In this document: positions 24,143-32,404 of the stretch, in pieces
How the letters are laid out: every line of letters starts with the position of its first letter
Numbering within the stretch: the first letter of the stretch is position 1
NCBI GenBank assembly: GCA_017542475.1
Contig: JAFXXD010000041.1
Coordinates: forward strand, 62,001-126,000
Reading direction: 5' to 3'
From: Ruminococcus sp.
Lineage (GTDB): Bacteria; Bacillota; Clostridia; Oscillospirales; Ruminococcaceae
DNA: 64,000 nucleotides
Notes under the pieces: generated by a model
The model's input: the letters and a program-made list of their open reading frames with translations, nothing else
Database searches by the model: none
What the model was told of the DNA's origin: nothing
Made by a program: the position numbers and the translations under genes

Positions 24143-24238
24143 GGGGTCAGGGGAACTATGTTCCCCTGCAGGGTCTGGGGCGGCGCCCCAGCGGAGTCCA
24201 GAGGCAGAGCCTCTGGCGGGTCAAGGGCAGCGCCCTTG
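24143..24238. repeat. multi-hairpin cassette (copy B)
   Basis: Tandem stems CAGGGGAAC/GTTCCCCTG, GGGGCGGCGCCCC, CCAGAGGCAGAGCCTCTGG and AAGGGCAGCGCCCTT lie in the same order as copy A at 11456-11556. In the third stem copy A has CCTAAGGC/GCCTTAGG and this copy CCAGAGGC/GCCTCTGG; every change is compensated on the other arm. Confidence 0.8.
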
Positions 24239-24253
24239 CTTTAGGAGAGTATT

Positions 24254-24754
24254 ATGGATATTGAGATAAAAAAGGTCAAATACCTTCCCGAGCTTCGCAG
24301 AGTGGCAGAGCTCGCGGACAAGATATGGCATGAGTGCTTCGTGGGCATAATCAGTGAGGGACAGATAGACTATATGGTGGAGAAGTTCCAGTCGCTCGAC
24401 GCGATGATACGCCAAATAGAGGAGCAGTCCTACACCTACCTCGCCGTATACGACGGGGACGACCTCTGCGGCTACATCGCAGTCAAGCCTGAGGCGGACG
24501 ACCGCTTCTTCCTCAGCAAGCTTTACCTCAGAGCCGACAAGCGCGGACAGGGGATAGCCTCGGCTATGCTCGCGTGTGTGTTCGGCGAGGCGAGAGCTGC
24601 GGGCAAGAGCTCGGTCTACCTCACCGTCAACAAGCACAACGACCGCGCGATAGCCGTCTACAGGAAAACGGGCTTCGTCATCACGGACGAGGTCGTCACC
24701 GATATCGGCGGCGGCTACGTTATGGACGACTACATTTTCACGTACACACTGTGA
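24254..24754 (+). CDS. GNAT family N-acetyltransferase
   Basis: The 166-residue product is a single GNAT domain that would move an acetyl group from acetyl-CoA to an amine or to a protein N-terminus. Motif A with the CoA pyrophosphate loop is LYLRADKRGQGIASAML (about 95-111). Motif B follows in LTVNKHNDRAIAVYRKTGF. The N-terminal part (LADKIWHECFVGIIS) resembles RimI-like enzymes of Clostridia. The start has TAGGAGAG about eight bases upstream. The substrate cannot be predicted. It stands between a repeat cassette and the mntP promoter. Confidence 0.88.
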   Translation: MDIEIKKVKYLPELRRVAELADKIWHECFVGIISEGQIDYMVEKFQSLDAMIRQIEEQSYTYLAVYDGDDLCGYIAVKPEADDRFFLSKLYLRADKRGQGIASAMLACVFGEARAAGKSSVYLTVNKHNDRAIAVYRKTGFVITDEVVTDIGGGYVMDDYIFTYTL

Positions 24755-24779
24755 GTTATCCCGCGCAAACGGGAATTTG

Positions 24780-24808
24780 TTGACTTCAAGCCGAATACAA
24801 TGTATAAT
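24780..24808 (+). promoter_or_regulatory. sigma-A promoter of mntP
   Basis: TTGACT (24780-24785) and TATAAT (24803-24808) are 17 bases apart, giving a leader of about 50 bases. Confidence 0.85.
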
Positions 24809-24830
24809 AAGTACCGTTGTATGGTTATTC

Positions 24831-24856
24831 TCGGGCGCTGAGGTGCCCGAATTTTT
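24831..24856 (+). promoter_or_regulatory. terminator-like hairpin in the mntP leader
   Basis: TCGGGC (24831-24836) and GCCCGA (24845-24850) form a stem followed by ATTTTT, ending directly before GAGG, the ribosome-binding site of mntP. This looks like an attenuator or start-site mask. The leader is too short for the yybP-ykoY manganese riboswitch. Confidence 0.55.
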
Positions 24857-24867
24857 GAGGTTTGAAT

Positions 24868-25437
24868 ATGACTTGGACAGAATTGATACTTCTCTCGCTC
24901 GGACTCGCCATGGACGCCTTCTCAGTGTCGGTCTGCAAGGGACTGTGCATGAAGAAGATCGACTACAAGGGCGCGTTCCTGACTGCGCTGTTTTTTGGCG
25001 TATTTCAGGGAGGTATGCCTCTTATCGGCTACTTCCTCGGAAGCCGCTTCGAGGAGTTCATCAGCCGCTACAGCCACTGGGTAGCCTTCATTCTGCTCGG
25101 CTTCATCGGCGGAAAGATGATATTCGAGTTCATATGCGGCGGCGACGATGAAGAGGCTCAGACCGAATACAGGCTCAACGTCGGCGAGCTGTTCGTGCTC
25201 GCGATAGCCACGAGCATTGACGCGCTGGCGGTCGGAGTAGTATTCGCGGCACAGAAAACGCCCGTGGTGAGCTCGGTCATAGTCATCGGAGCTATCACTT
25301 TTGTGACGAGCCTTATCGGCGTCGGCATAGGCAACCGCTTCGGCAGCAAGTACGAGAAGAAGGCGGAGCTCGCGGGAGGAATCGTCCTCGTGCTCATCGG
25401 TACGAAGCTCCTGCTTGACGGGCTGGGGATACTTTGA
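24868..25437 (+). CDS. mntP: manganese efflux pump MntP
   Basis: MntP exports Mn2+ and protects against manganese excess. The 189-residue product has six hydrophobic segments and two inverted-topology repeats. Each carries the conserved acidic motif: SLGLAMDAFSVSVCKGL in the first and IATSIDALAVGVVFA in the second. ATG 24868 follows GAGGTTTGA. The gene is monocistronic, with its own promoter, a hairpin in the leader and a terminator. The regulation suggested by the leader may respond to metal, but this is inference. Confidence 0.95.
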   Translation: MTWTELILLSLGLAMDAFSVSVCKGLCMKKIDYKGAFLTALFFGVFQGGMPLIGYFLGSRFEEFISRYSHWVAFILLGFIGGKMIFEFICGGDDEEAQTEYRLNVGELFVLAIATSIDALAVGVVFAAQKTPVVSSVIVIGAITFVTSLIGVGIGNRFGSKYEKKAELAGGIVLVLIGTKLLLDGLGIL

Positions 25438-25444
25438 TATAACG

Positions 25445-25475
25445 AAAAATGCGCACTTAACAGTGCGCATTTTTA
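25445..25475 (+). terminator. terminator of mntP
   Basis: AAAAATGCGCACT and AGTGCGCATTTTT arms around a short loop. A and T runs on both flanks allow action in either direction. Confidence 0.88.
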
Positions 25476-25497
25476 TTTTGCTATACAGTCGTAAAAT

Positions 25498-25571
25498 GTA
25501 GGGCAGATGCCTGCATCCGCCCGCAAAAACAATATGATCGTGTCGGGACGATGTGGGCATCGTCCCCTACA
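25498..25571. repeat. paired GTAGGG palindromes
   Basis: About 25498-25525 (GTAGGGCAGATGCCTGCATCC) faces 25543-25571 (GGGACGATGTGGGCATCGTCC, CCTACA). Confidence 0.75.
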
Positions 25572-25576
25572 AGCAG

Positions 25577-26368
25577 TCAGAATACCGCCTTTTTGATGAG
25601 CGCAAGCTCCTCGAGGGAGATACAGTGCTTGAACTCGCCCTGATCCATTACCGCGAGCAGCTCGTCAATCTCCGCCCAGCACACGTCCGAGACCTCCGAT
25701 GACTGTAGCACCAGCCCGTCCACGTCCACGTCCTCGCGGCAGAGATACACCGCGCGGAGCTCGTTGTCGCTGATACCCTCGGCGGAATAGCTGTTCTTCA
25801 TCAGCCCTATCAGCTCAAGACGGCTTCCGTGTATCTTCAGCCCGAGCTCCTCAGCTGTCTCGCGGACCGCCGTGCTGCGGAACTCCTCGCCCTGTCCGAC
25901 GTGACCTGCCGCGGAGACGTCATAGCAGTCGGGAGCTATGCGCTTCTCGTGCGAGCGCTTCTGCAGTAGCACGTATATGCCCATATCCTTGCGCTTGATT
26001 ATCCAGATATGTACCGCGGGGTGGAGCTCACCGTCGCGGTGTACGAGGCTGCGCGGCTTGGACTGCGAGGTCAGCCTTGCCTCGTCGTCGATGAGGTTGA
26101 GGAACTCGTCCTCGATGACCTCCATCGAGATGTGCGGGTTATCCTTTTCCGCCTCAGTGAAAACGCCGATCATCTCGCGGACAGTGTCGTTGACAATGTC
26201 CTCGTTGGACTCGTATATCATATATTTTACGTCCTCGCCGACGGAGCAAAGCAGTCCGCGGAGCTCGCCGCTGTCTGCGATATGCTCGACCCCGAGCTTC
26301 TTTGCGGCTTCGCCGTAGAGCTCGTCATGCGAGGCGAGCTTACTGAGGTATATTTCAGTCTGTTCCAT
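25577..26368 (-). CDS. NUDIX hydrolase with N-terminal helical extension
   Basis: The 263-residue protein has an N-terminal part of about 115 residues, mostly charged helices without a recognised family, and a C-terminal NUDIX domain. The NUDIX box (GX5EX7REUXEEXGU) reads GHVGQGEEF, then RSTAVRETAEELGL, all essential positions present. The preceding WIIKRKDMGIYVLLQKRS is like NUDIX proteins of the isopentenyl-diphosphate isomerase/YfcD type. ATG 26368 has AGGAG upstream; a longer frame to 26503 covers non-coding sequence. The substrate, probably a nucleoside or organic diphosphate, is not predictable. Confidence 0.88.
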   Translation of the reverse strand: MEQTEIYLSKLASHDELYGEAAKKLGVEHIADSGELRGLLCSVGEDVKYMIYESNEDIVNDTVREMIGVFTEAEKDNPHISMEVIEDEFLNLIDDEARLTSQSKPRSLVHRDGELHPAVHIWIIKRKDMGIYVLLQKRSHEKRIAPDCYDVSAAGHVGQGEEFRSTAVRETAEELGLKIHGSRLELIGLMKNSYSAEGISDNELRAVYLCREDVDVDGLVLQSSEVSDVCWAEIDELLAVMDQGEFKHCISLEELALIKKAVF

Positions 26369-26511
26369 AAAAAGCACTCCTGTTGAAGTATTCACGCGAC
26401 TGTAATTATATACCCTTTGTCGGAAAATGTCAATGGTTTTTGCGATATTTGTCGGAATTGGCGGTATTTTTGTTTGCGGAACGCAGAGAATGGTGCTATG
26501 CATTGTTATGG

Positions 26512-26578
26512 TGTAGGGGCTGCCTTTGGCAGTCCGTCGTCATTATGAATATGCGGACGCCCGAAGGGCGCCCCTACG
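26512..26578. repeat. paired GTAGGGG palindromes
   Basis: About 26512-26537 (GTAGGGGCTGCCTTTGGCAG) faces 26553-26579 (GGACGCCCGAAGGGCGCCCC, TACG). They occupy the gap after the thioesterase gene. Confidence 0.75.
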
Positions 26579-26580
26579 TC

Positions 26581-26973
26581 TCATTTCACGTGAAATCCCA
26601 TACACTGCACGTTGGCGACCTTTGTGCCGAGCTCGTCGGTGATGTCAACGTTGTATACGCAGGTGCTCCTGCCGTCCTTTATCATTGTTGCCTTTGCGAT
26701 AAGCTTCTTTCCCTTGACGGGCGAGAGGTAGGCAATGCTGTTGTTCAAGCCGACAACTCCGATTTCCTGCCAGTTCGAGGCTACGGCGAACGCGAAGTCC
26801 GCGAGGGTGTAGTGCACGCCGCCCATTACATTGCCCATAGCGTTGCAGTGCCTGCCGTCGAGGACGACACTGCACACGGCGCTGTGGTCGCCGATCTCGT
26901 CGATGACCATGCCCGCGTCGGCGGCAAACTTGTCGTTTTTGAAATATTCTCTTACTTCTTCGATAGTTTCCAT
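26581..26973 (-). CDS. PaaI-type hotdog thioesterase
   Basis: The 130-residue protein is a single hotdog fold that would hydrolyse an acyl- or aryl-CoA thioester. The family signature is present: GNVMGGVHYTLADFAFAVA, with the usual HGG region in the form MGGVH and the catalytic acidic residue in LADFA. The later strand NNSIAYLSPVKGKKLIAKA is also typical. It lies on the same strand as the following acyl-CoA synthetase, about 90 bases away with palindromic repeats between them. A shared role in acyl-CoA turnover is plausible. The start has AAAGGAT upstream, a modest site. Confidence 0.88.
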   Translation of the reverse strand: METIEEVREYFKNDKFAADAGMVIDEIGDHSAVCSVVLDGRHCNAMGNVMGGVHYTLADFAFAVASNWQEIGVVGLNNSIAYLSPVKGKKLIAKATMIKDGRSTCVYNVDITDELGTKVANVQCMGFHVK

Positions 26974-26992
26974 AGTTTTATCCTTTCTTACA

Positions 26993-27050
26993 GTAGAGGA
27001 CGCCGTCCCCTACATTTATATTGTGTAGGGGCTGGCGTCCTCGACAGCCC
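26993..27050. repeat. paired GTAGGGG palindromes
   Basis: GTAGAGGACGCCGTCCCCTAC (about 26993-27015) is followed by GTAGGGGCTGGCGTCC and GACAGCCC (27024-27050). Confidence 0.75.
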
Positions 27051-27066
27051 GTATGTGAATAATGTC

Positions 27067-28701
27067 TCAGTTCTTTATCTGCTTGGCAACGAGGCTCTCG
27101 CCGCAGTATATCTCGCGGAGCTTCGGCTTTTCTATCTTGCCCGTGGGATTTCTCGGCACGTCCGCGAAGATGACCTTATGCGGCCTCTTGTAGCGCGGCA
27201 TCTTCTGACAGAAGGTGTTTATCTCGTCCTCTGTACACTCCATGCCGTCCTTTATCGAGATTATCGCCGCAGCTATCTCGCCGAGGCGCTTGTCGGGCAG
27301 ACCGATGACAGCCACGTCCTTGACTGCGGGGTGAGCGCGCAGGAAGTCCTCGATCTGTACTGGGTAGAGGTTCTCGCCGCCGCTGATGATGACGTCCTTC
27401 TTGCGGTCAACGAGGTAGATGAAGCCGTCCTCGTCCTCCTGAGCCATATCGCCCGTGAGGAGCCAGCCGTCCTTGAGAGTTTCGGCAGTAGCCTTCTCGT
27501 CGCGGTAGTAGCAGGTCATAACGCCCGGACCCTTGACGTAGAGCTCGCCGACCTGTCCGCGCTCGACGGTGTTGCCGTTCTCGTCGGCTATCTTGACCTC
27601 CCAGCCGAAGCCCGCCTTGCCGATAGCGCCTACCTTGTGGATATTCTCCACGCCGAGGTGTACGCAGCCCGGACCTATGGACTCGCTGAGACCGTAGTTC
27701 GTGTCGTACTGATGATTCGGGAAGTGCTCCTTCCAGCGCGCGATAAGCGACGGAGGAACAGGCTGAGCGCCGATGTGCATAAGTCTCCACTGCGAGAGCT
27801 CATACTGCGACGGGTCTATATCGCCGCGGTCGATGGCGTCGAGGATATCCTGCGCCCACGGCACGAGGAGCCACACTATCGTGCAGAGCTCGTTCGAAAC
27901 CGTCTCGATTATCGACTTCGGCTTCACGCCCTTGAGCAGTACAGCCTTGCTGCCCGACTGGAGGCTGCCGAACCAGTGCATTTTCGCGCCTGTGTGGTAG
28001 AGCGGCGGTATGCAGAGGAATACGTCATCGCGGGTCTGACCGTGGTGGTTCTGCTCGCACTTCGCGGAGTGTACGAGGCTGCGGTGCTTGTGGAGGATAG
28101 CCTTCGGGAAGCCCGTAGTTCCCGAGGAGAAGTATATAGCCGCGTCGTCGTCGTCGGTGAGCTTGATGTTCGGCGACTCACTGGACGAGTTCGCAACGTT
28201 GCTGTCGTAGTGCTCGGCGAACGAGGGACAGCCCTCGCCGACGTAGAAGAGGAGGCGGTTCTTGCTGATGTCCTCGGCGATTTCCTCTACGCGACCGATG
28301 AACTCGGGTCCGAACATGAGTATATCGACCTCGGCGAGGTCAAGGCAGTATTTTATCTCGTCGGCAGTGTAGCGGAAGTTGAGCGGCACCGCGAGAGCTC
28401 CCGTCTTGAGGATACCGAAGTATATCGGCAGCCACTCGAGGCAGTTCATCAGCAGTATTCCGACCTTGTCGCCCTTCTGCACGCCTCTTTCGAGGAGCAT
28501 ATTCGCAAAGCGGTTAGCCTTCTCGTCGAAGACCTTCCACGTGATCTCGCGGCGGTAGCGGCACTCGGGATCGGGCTCGATGAGCTCGTACTCCTTCCAC
28601 GTCTTGCGGCGAACCTCGGTTATCTCGGGGTTTACCTCGACGAGAGCGACATCGCTGCCGTACAGCTGCGCATTTCTTTCAAGCAATTCCGTGATTGGCA
28701 T
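27067..28701 (-). CDS. AMP-forming acyl-CoA synthetase
   Basis: The enzyme activates a carboxylic acid as acyl-AMP and then forms the CoA thioester. The 544-residue product has the P-loop-like A3 motif YFSSGTTGFPKAILHKH, the A5 region YGLSESIGPG, A7/A8 WLLTGDMAQEDEDGF and VDRKKDVIISGGENLYP, and the catalytic lysine in PRNPTGKIEK near the C-terminus. The length is usual for medium/long-chain fatty acid type enzymes. ATG 28701 begins the conserved N-terminus (ITELLERNAQLYG). A frame running to 28854 covers AT-rich upstream DNA. The true substrate is not readable from sequence. The thioesterase gene lies downstream on the same strand. Confidence 0.9.
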   Translation of the reverse strand: MPITELLERNAQLYGSDVALVEVNPEITEVRRKTWKEYELIEPDPECRYRREITWKVFDEKANRFANMLLERGVQKGDKVGILLMNCLEWLPIYFGILKTGALAVPLNFRYTADEIKYCLDLAEVDILMFGPEFIGRVEEIAEDISKNRLLFYVGEGCPSFAEHYDSNVANSSSESPNIKLTDDDDAAIYFSSGTTGFPKAILHKHRSLVHSAKCEQNHHGQTRDDVFLCIPPLYHTGAKMHWFGSLQSGSKAVLLKGVKPKSIIETVSNELCTIVWLLVPWAQDILDAIDRGDIDPSQYELSQWRLMHIGAQPVPPSLIARWKEHFPNHQYDTNYGLSESIGPGCVHLGVENIHKVGAIGKAGFGWEVKIADENGNTVERGQVGELYVKGPGVMTCYYRDEKATAETLKDGWLLTGDMAQEDEDGFIYLVDRKKDVIISGGENLYPVQIEDFLRAHPAVKDVAVIGLPDKRLGEIAAAIISIKDGMECTEDEINTFCQKMPRYKRPHKVIFADVPRNPTGKIEKPKLREIYCGESLVAKQIKN

Positions 28702-28952
28702 AAGATTCTGTCCTTTCCATAGCATATTCAAAGCTATAAAGCTGTAAAGCCATAAATTACATAGATACATTTTAACACAAAAAAGCAAAAAAGTAAATAG
28801 CGGCGGGATATGCGAAATCAACAAAAAAGGACGGCTTTGTGTGTGCAGTTTCACGAATTTACTTTAATTAGTATTTTTCTCTTTTATTATTGAGTAAAAA
28901 GTGCTATAATTTACTTACAAGCATCATACTTTTCTGTGAAAAGGAGAAAACT

Positions 28953-30857
28953 ATGGGGAAAACTGTTAATATAGCCGTTTTTGTTGCGGGTCTCGACGAA
29001 GAGTACCAGAACAACATTATCACGGGCATAAACGATTTTGCAAGAAAAAACAAGGTCAATGTCACTTATTTTGCGGCATATGGGGGTATGCTCGACAGTA
29101 AGATATTCGATATAGGTGAGTACAGTATGTACAGCGTCGCCAACCTTGAGCTGTTCGACGGCGTTATCCTTATGACCAATACCATCAATGATATGTCGGT
29201 AAGAGAGCGTATCATCAGCAGCGTCAAGGAGGCTGAGCTCCCCGCTGTCGTGTTCGACTGCGCCGACTATCCCGAATTCATCAATATCAGTATCGACAAC
29301 ACCGCCGCCATGCGCAATATGGTCCGTCACGTCATACAGGAGCACGGCGCCAAGGTGCTCAACTACATATCGGGACCTATGTCCAACCCCGAGGCTGTGG
29401 ACAGACTCAACGCCTTCCGCGAGGTAATGGCTGAGAACAACCTCCCCGTCGAGGAGGGACGCATATTCTACGGCGAGTTCCGCCCGTATGACGGTAAAGC
29501 CGCCATTGAGCAGTATATGAGCTCGGGGCTTGCGCTCCCCGACGCCTTCATCTGCGCCAACGATGCCATGGCTCTGACGGCTGTCAGCACGCTTGAGAAG
29601 TACGGCTTCTGCGTGCCGCTCGACGTCATTGTTACGGGCTTCGATAATACCTACAGCGCACGCAATTACTGCCCTGCACTTACATCGGTAAAGCGTCCGC
29701 TCGAACGCGCAGGCAGTGTGGCGTGCAGCGTTATCCTCGATATCGTCAACGGCAGAGAGCCCGAAGTCGAGCATATGGAAGCTGAATGTGTATTCACCGA
29801 GAGCTGCGGCTGCAGCAACGGCGGAATCGGCGGCGTGAGCGAGTTCAGCGAATACCGCAAGCGCACCTACAACAAGATAGAGGACAGCAACGACAACGTC
29901 CACAAGCTAAATATCCTCTCGGCAAGACTTGCCGAGACCGAGAATACAGACGATAACTTCGCGGTCATCAGGGACTTCATCGCCGAGATAGAGTGTGAGC
30001 GCTTCGCACTGTGCCTCAAGGAGGACTGGCAGGAGGTGTTCACCAATACCTCCGCGAGCATCGACCTCGACTGCGAGATGTGCGCTCCGCTGATATGGGA
30101 CAAGGGCGAGACTACCTGCGTGGAGTATTTCCCGTGCGGTCAGATGTATCCCGAGCCGCTTGAAACAGGCGGAAATATCAGCTACTTCCTGCCGATACAC
30201 TTCAAGGAGAGGGTGCTCGGCTACTTCATCATCACGAACGGCGACTTCCCGATAACGAACCTCCTCTGCCATACCTTTGCGATGAATATCAGCAACTCGC
30301 TCGAGAACCTGCGCAAGCAGATGCACATCAACAAGGCTATGGACGAGCTCAACAGGCTCTACGTTATAGACCCGCTCTGCAACGTATACAACAGAAACGG
30401 CTTCATCAAGCTGGCTGACGATATGTTCAGGACAAGCGTTGCGAGAAAGCGCAAGATAATGCTCACCTTCATAGATATGGACGGTCTGAAGTTCATCAAC
30501 GACAACTACGGTCATAACGAGGGCGACTTCGCGATACAGCGTCTTGCGGACGTAATAAAGGAGTGTATGAGGACCGACAGTATCTGCGCACGATTCGGCG
30601 GCGATGAGTTCGTCGTATTCCAGCAGAAGGCAGCAGACGGCGATGAGGCGGCATTTGAGAGACGCATCAACGCAAAGCTGGAAAATATCAACACCATAAT
30701 AGCCAAGCCCTATACGCTCTCTGCAAGTGTCGGAAGCATAATCAAGGTGCCCGATGCGGAGGAGACGCTCTACAGCATAATCAAGCAGGCAGACTCGCTG
30801 ATGTACGAGGTGAAGAAGGCGAAGAAGAACTCGCGTGCGGCTCAGGAGAGCAAATGA
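28953..30857 (+). CDS. LacI-type sensor domain fused to GGDEF diguanylate cyclase
   Basis: The 634-residue cytoplasmic protein begins with a periplasmic-binding-like domain as in LacI regulators (NIAVFVAGLDEEYQ, then DAFICANDAMALTAVSTLEK and VTGFDNTYSARNY) but lacks a helix-turn-helix. A middle part of about 160 residues may be GAF-like. The C-terminal GGDEF domain (about 470-625) keeps ARFGGDEFVVFQ and FIDMDGLKFINDNYGHNEGD, so cyclase activity is likely. Such proteins would turn sugar or small-ligand binding into c-di-GMP synthesis. ATG 28953 has AAGGAG six bases upstream. It ends at a strong terminator. Confidence 0.9.
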   Translation: MGKTVNIAVFVAGLDEEYQNNIITGINDFARKNKVNVTYFAAYGGMLDSKIFDIGEYSMYSVANLELFDGVILMTNTINDMSVRERIISSVKEAELPAVVFDCADYPEFINISIDNTAAMRNMVRHVIQEHGAKVLNYISGPMSNPEAVDRLNAFREVMAENNLPVEEGRIFYGEFRPYDGKAAIEQYMSSGLALPDAFICANDAMALTAVSTLEKYGFCVPLDVIVTGFDNTYSARNYCPALTSVKRPLERAGSVACSVILDIVNGREPEVEHMEAECVFTESCGCSNGGIGGVSEFSEYRKRTYNKIEDSNDNVHKLNILSARLAETENTDDNFAVIRDFIAEIECERFALCLKEDWQEVFTNTSASIDLDCEMCAPLIWDKGETTCVEYFPCGQMYPEPLETGGNISYFLPIHFKERVLGYFIITNGDFPITNLLCHTFAMNISNSLENLRKQMHINKAMDELNRLYVIDPLCNVYNRNGFIKLADDMFRTSVARKRKIMLTFIDMDGLKFINDNYGHNEGDFAIQRLADVIKECMRTDSICARFGGDEFVVFQQKAADGDEAAFERRINAKLENINTIIAKPYTLSASVGSIIKVPDAEETLYSIIKQADSLMYEVKKAKKNSRAAQESK

Positions 30858-30871
30858 TAGGAATACTTTCG

Positions 30872-30906
30872 GAACTCCTGCATATAAAAGTGCAGGAGTT
30901 CTTTTG
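30872..30906 (+). terminator. terminator after the LacI-GGDEF gene
   Basis: GAACTCCTGCA (30872-30882) pairs with TGCAGGAGTTC (30891-30901), then TTTTG. Confidence 0.85.
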
Positions 30907-30964
30907 TTCGGGTTGATTTGTTCAATTATCTATGGTATAATCAGTATATACGCAACAGCCGCCG

Positions 30965-30993
30965 CAGGACGGCTTCTGAAAGCCCGTCCCCTA
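30965..30993. repeat. diverged GTAGGGG-type palindrome
   Basis: GGACGGCTTCTGAAAGCC with a GTCCCCTATA flank, immediately upstream of the next start codon's ribosome-binding site. Confidence 0.5.
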
Positions 30994-31008
30994 TAAAGAG
31001 GTGACCGT

Positions 31009-32394
31009 ATGAATACAGCCGAAAAAAAGATAAAGACAAGTAAGCGCAATACCGTGCTCGCGCTGGTAATGCTCCTGATGACGAATGTGCTCCTCAGCAT
31101 ATCACTGGTGGGCATTTCAAAGTATACGCTCCGCGAGCAGATGAACCAGCGTATGCTCGATATTGCCAATACTGCCGCGTATATGCTCAACGGCGACGAG
31201 CTCGGAGCCCTCACCGCAGAGGACGCAGGCACCGAGCCCTACCACAGGGCACTTGACACGCTCCGTGCGTTTCAGGAGAACATACAGCTCGATTACATAT
31301 ACGGGATAAAGGATATGGGCGACGGGACGTTCACCTTCACCATTGACCCCGACCCCGATGACCCGGGAGAGTTCGGTTCGCCGATAGCGACTACAGACGC
31401 GCTCGTGAAGGCGTCGAAGGGCACTCCGAGCGTTGATATGGAATCGTATGAGGACGAGTGGGGGAGATTCTACTCCGCATACAGCCCTGTTTACGACTCT
31501 CAGGGCAATATTACGGGCATTGTAGGCGTTGACTTCAACGCCGAGTGGTACGACGGCAAGCTCAATTCTATCAGGATGGTCGCGCTCGGTATCACAGCGG
31601 CGGCTCTGCTTGTCGGCGTGGGCATATCGCTGATAATGATGACTCAGAACAGGAAGCGCTTTGCTGATATGATGAAGACCATAGGAGAGCTCGATGCCGC
31701 TACTCAGCGCCTCGACAGGACTATACTGCAAAGTCCGAAGAATAAGCTCGGACTGCGCTCTGAGGGCGGGAATGCCGCTCTGAAGGCTATTTCCGAGAGC
31801 GAGAGCACGAAAAAGGCTGCCGGCAGCGAATACGAGGAGCTCAGCTCGAGCCTTACCTCGGTATACGGCAGGCTGAAAAACTACGTCGAGTACATAGACT
31901 CCGAGGTCTATACCGACCAAGTGACGGATACGGGCAATAAGGCTGCCTACAAGCTCCGCATCAGTAAGCTCGATGAGGCTATTGCGGCGGGAAAGGCAAA
32001 GTTCACCGTAGCCTTCTTCGACATCAACGGGCTGAAGAAGGTCTATGTCGCCAAGGGCTATGAGGCGGGCGATGCGCTTATGTTTGAGTGCGCACGGCTG
32101 ATAAAGAAGCTCTTCGGAGGCGGGAATGTATTCCACGTCACGGGAGATGAATTCGTCGTCATCACCGATGAAGCAGCCCTCATTGATACGGAGATACTGC
32201 TCGCCAAGTTCGAGAGCGAGCTCAGGCAGTACAACTCTGGCAGGGACGAGGAGTACAGGCTCTCTGTCGCGAAGGGCGCTGCTGCCTATAAGCCGAACAG
32301 GACGAAGAGCTTCCGACAGGTGTTCATTGAAGCAAAGGAAAAGTGCGACAAGGACAAGGCTGAATACTATGCACGCATAAACAAATCAAAATAA
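31009..32394 (+). CDS. membrane sensor with degenerate GGDEF domain
   Basis: The 461-residue protein has a first membrane segment (about 15-38), an extracytoplasmic Cache-like sensor domain (about 40-185, with YSPVYDSQGNITGIVGVDF) and a second membrane segment (MVALGITAAALLVGVGISLIMM). A short linker and a GGDEF domain follow. In the latter the signature is TGDEF and the conserved ND..GH region reads VYVAKGYEAGD, so catalysis is doubtful although the fold is kept. It may act as a c-di-GMP or GTP-binding receptor. ATG 31009 has AGAGGTG upstream. The M16 peptidase gene follows after ten bases, so they may be co-transcribed. Confidence 0.85.
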   Translation: MNTAEKKIKTSKRNTVLALVMLLMTNVLLSISLVGISKYTLREQMNQRMLDIANTAAYMLNGDELGALTAEDAGTEPYHRALDTLRAFQENIQLDYIYGIKDMGDGTFTFTIDPDPDDPGEFGSPIATTDALVKASKGTPSVDMESYEDEWGRFYSAYSPVYDSQGNITGIVGVDFNAEWYDGKLNSIRMVALGITAAALLVGVGISLIMMTQNRKRFADMMKTIGELDAATQRLDRTILQSPKNKLGLRSEGGNAALKAISESESTKKAAGSEYEELSSSLTSVYGRLKNYVEYIDSEVYTDQVTDTGNKAAYKLRISKLDEAIAAGKAKFTVAFFDINGLKKVYVAKGYEAGDALMFECARLIKKLFGGGNVFHVTGDEFVVITDEAALIDTEILLAKFESELRQYNSGRDEEYRLSVAKGAAAYKPNRTKSFRQVFIEAKEKCDKDKAEYYARINKSK

Positions 32395-32404
32395 GGAGCA
32401 TTAT

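Noticed and set aside
24063-24269. 68-codon frame over the multi-hairpin cassette
   Set aside because: The frame follows repeat units (GS, GAAP, EAEP patterns) and has no ribosome-binding site; equivalent frames in other copies are broken.
24809-24867. yybP-ykoY manganese riboswitch before mntP
   Set aside because: The leader from the consensus promoter is only about 50 bases, too short for that structure, and the conserved core was not found.
26383-28722. 779-codon plus-strand open frame across the thioesterase and acyl-CoA synthetase genes
   Set aside because: It runs antisense through two genes with recognisable motifs and across palindromic repeats, with no start signal.
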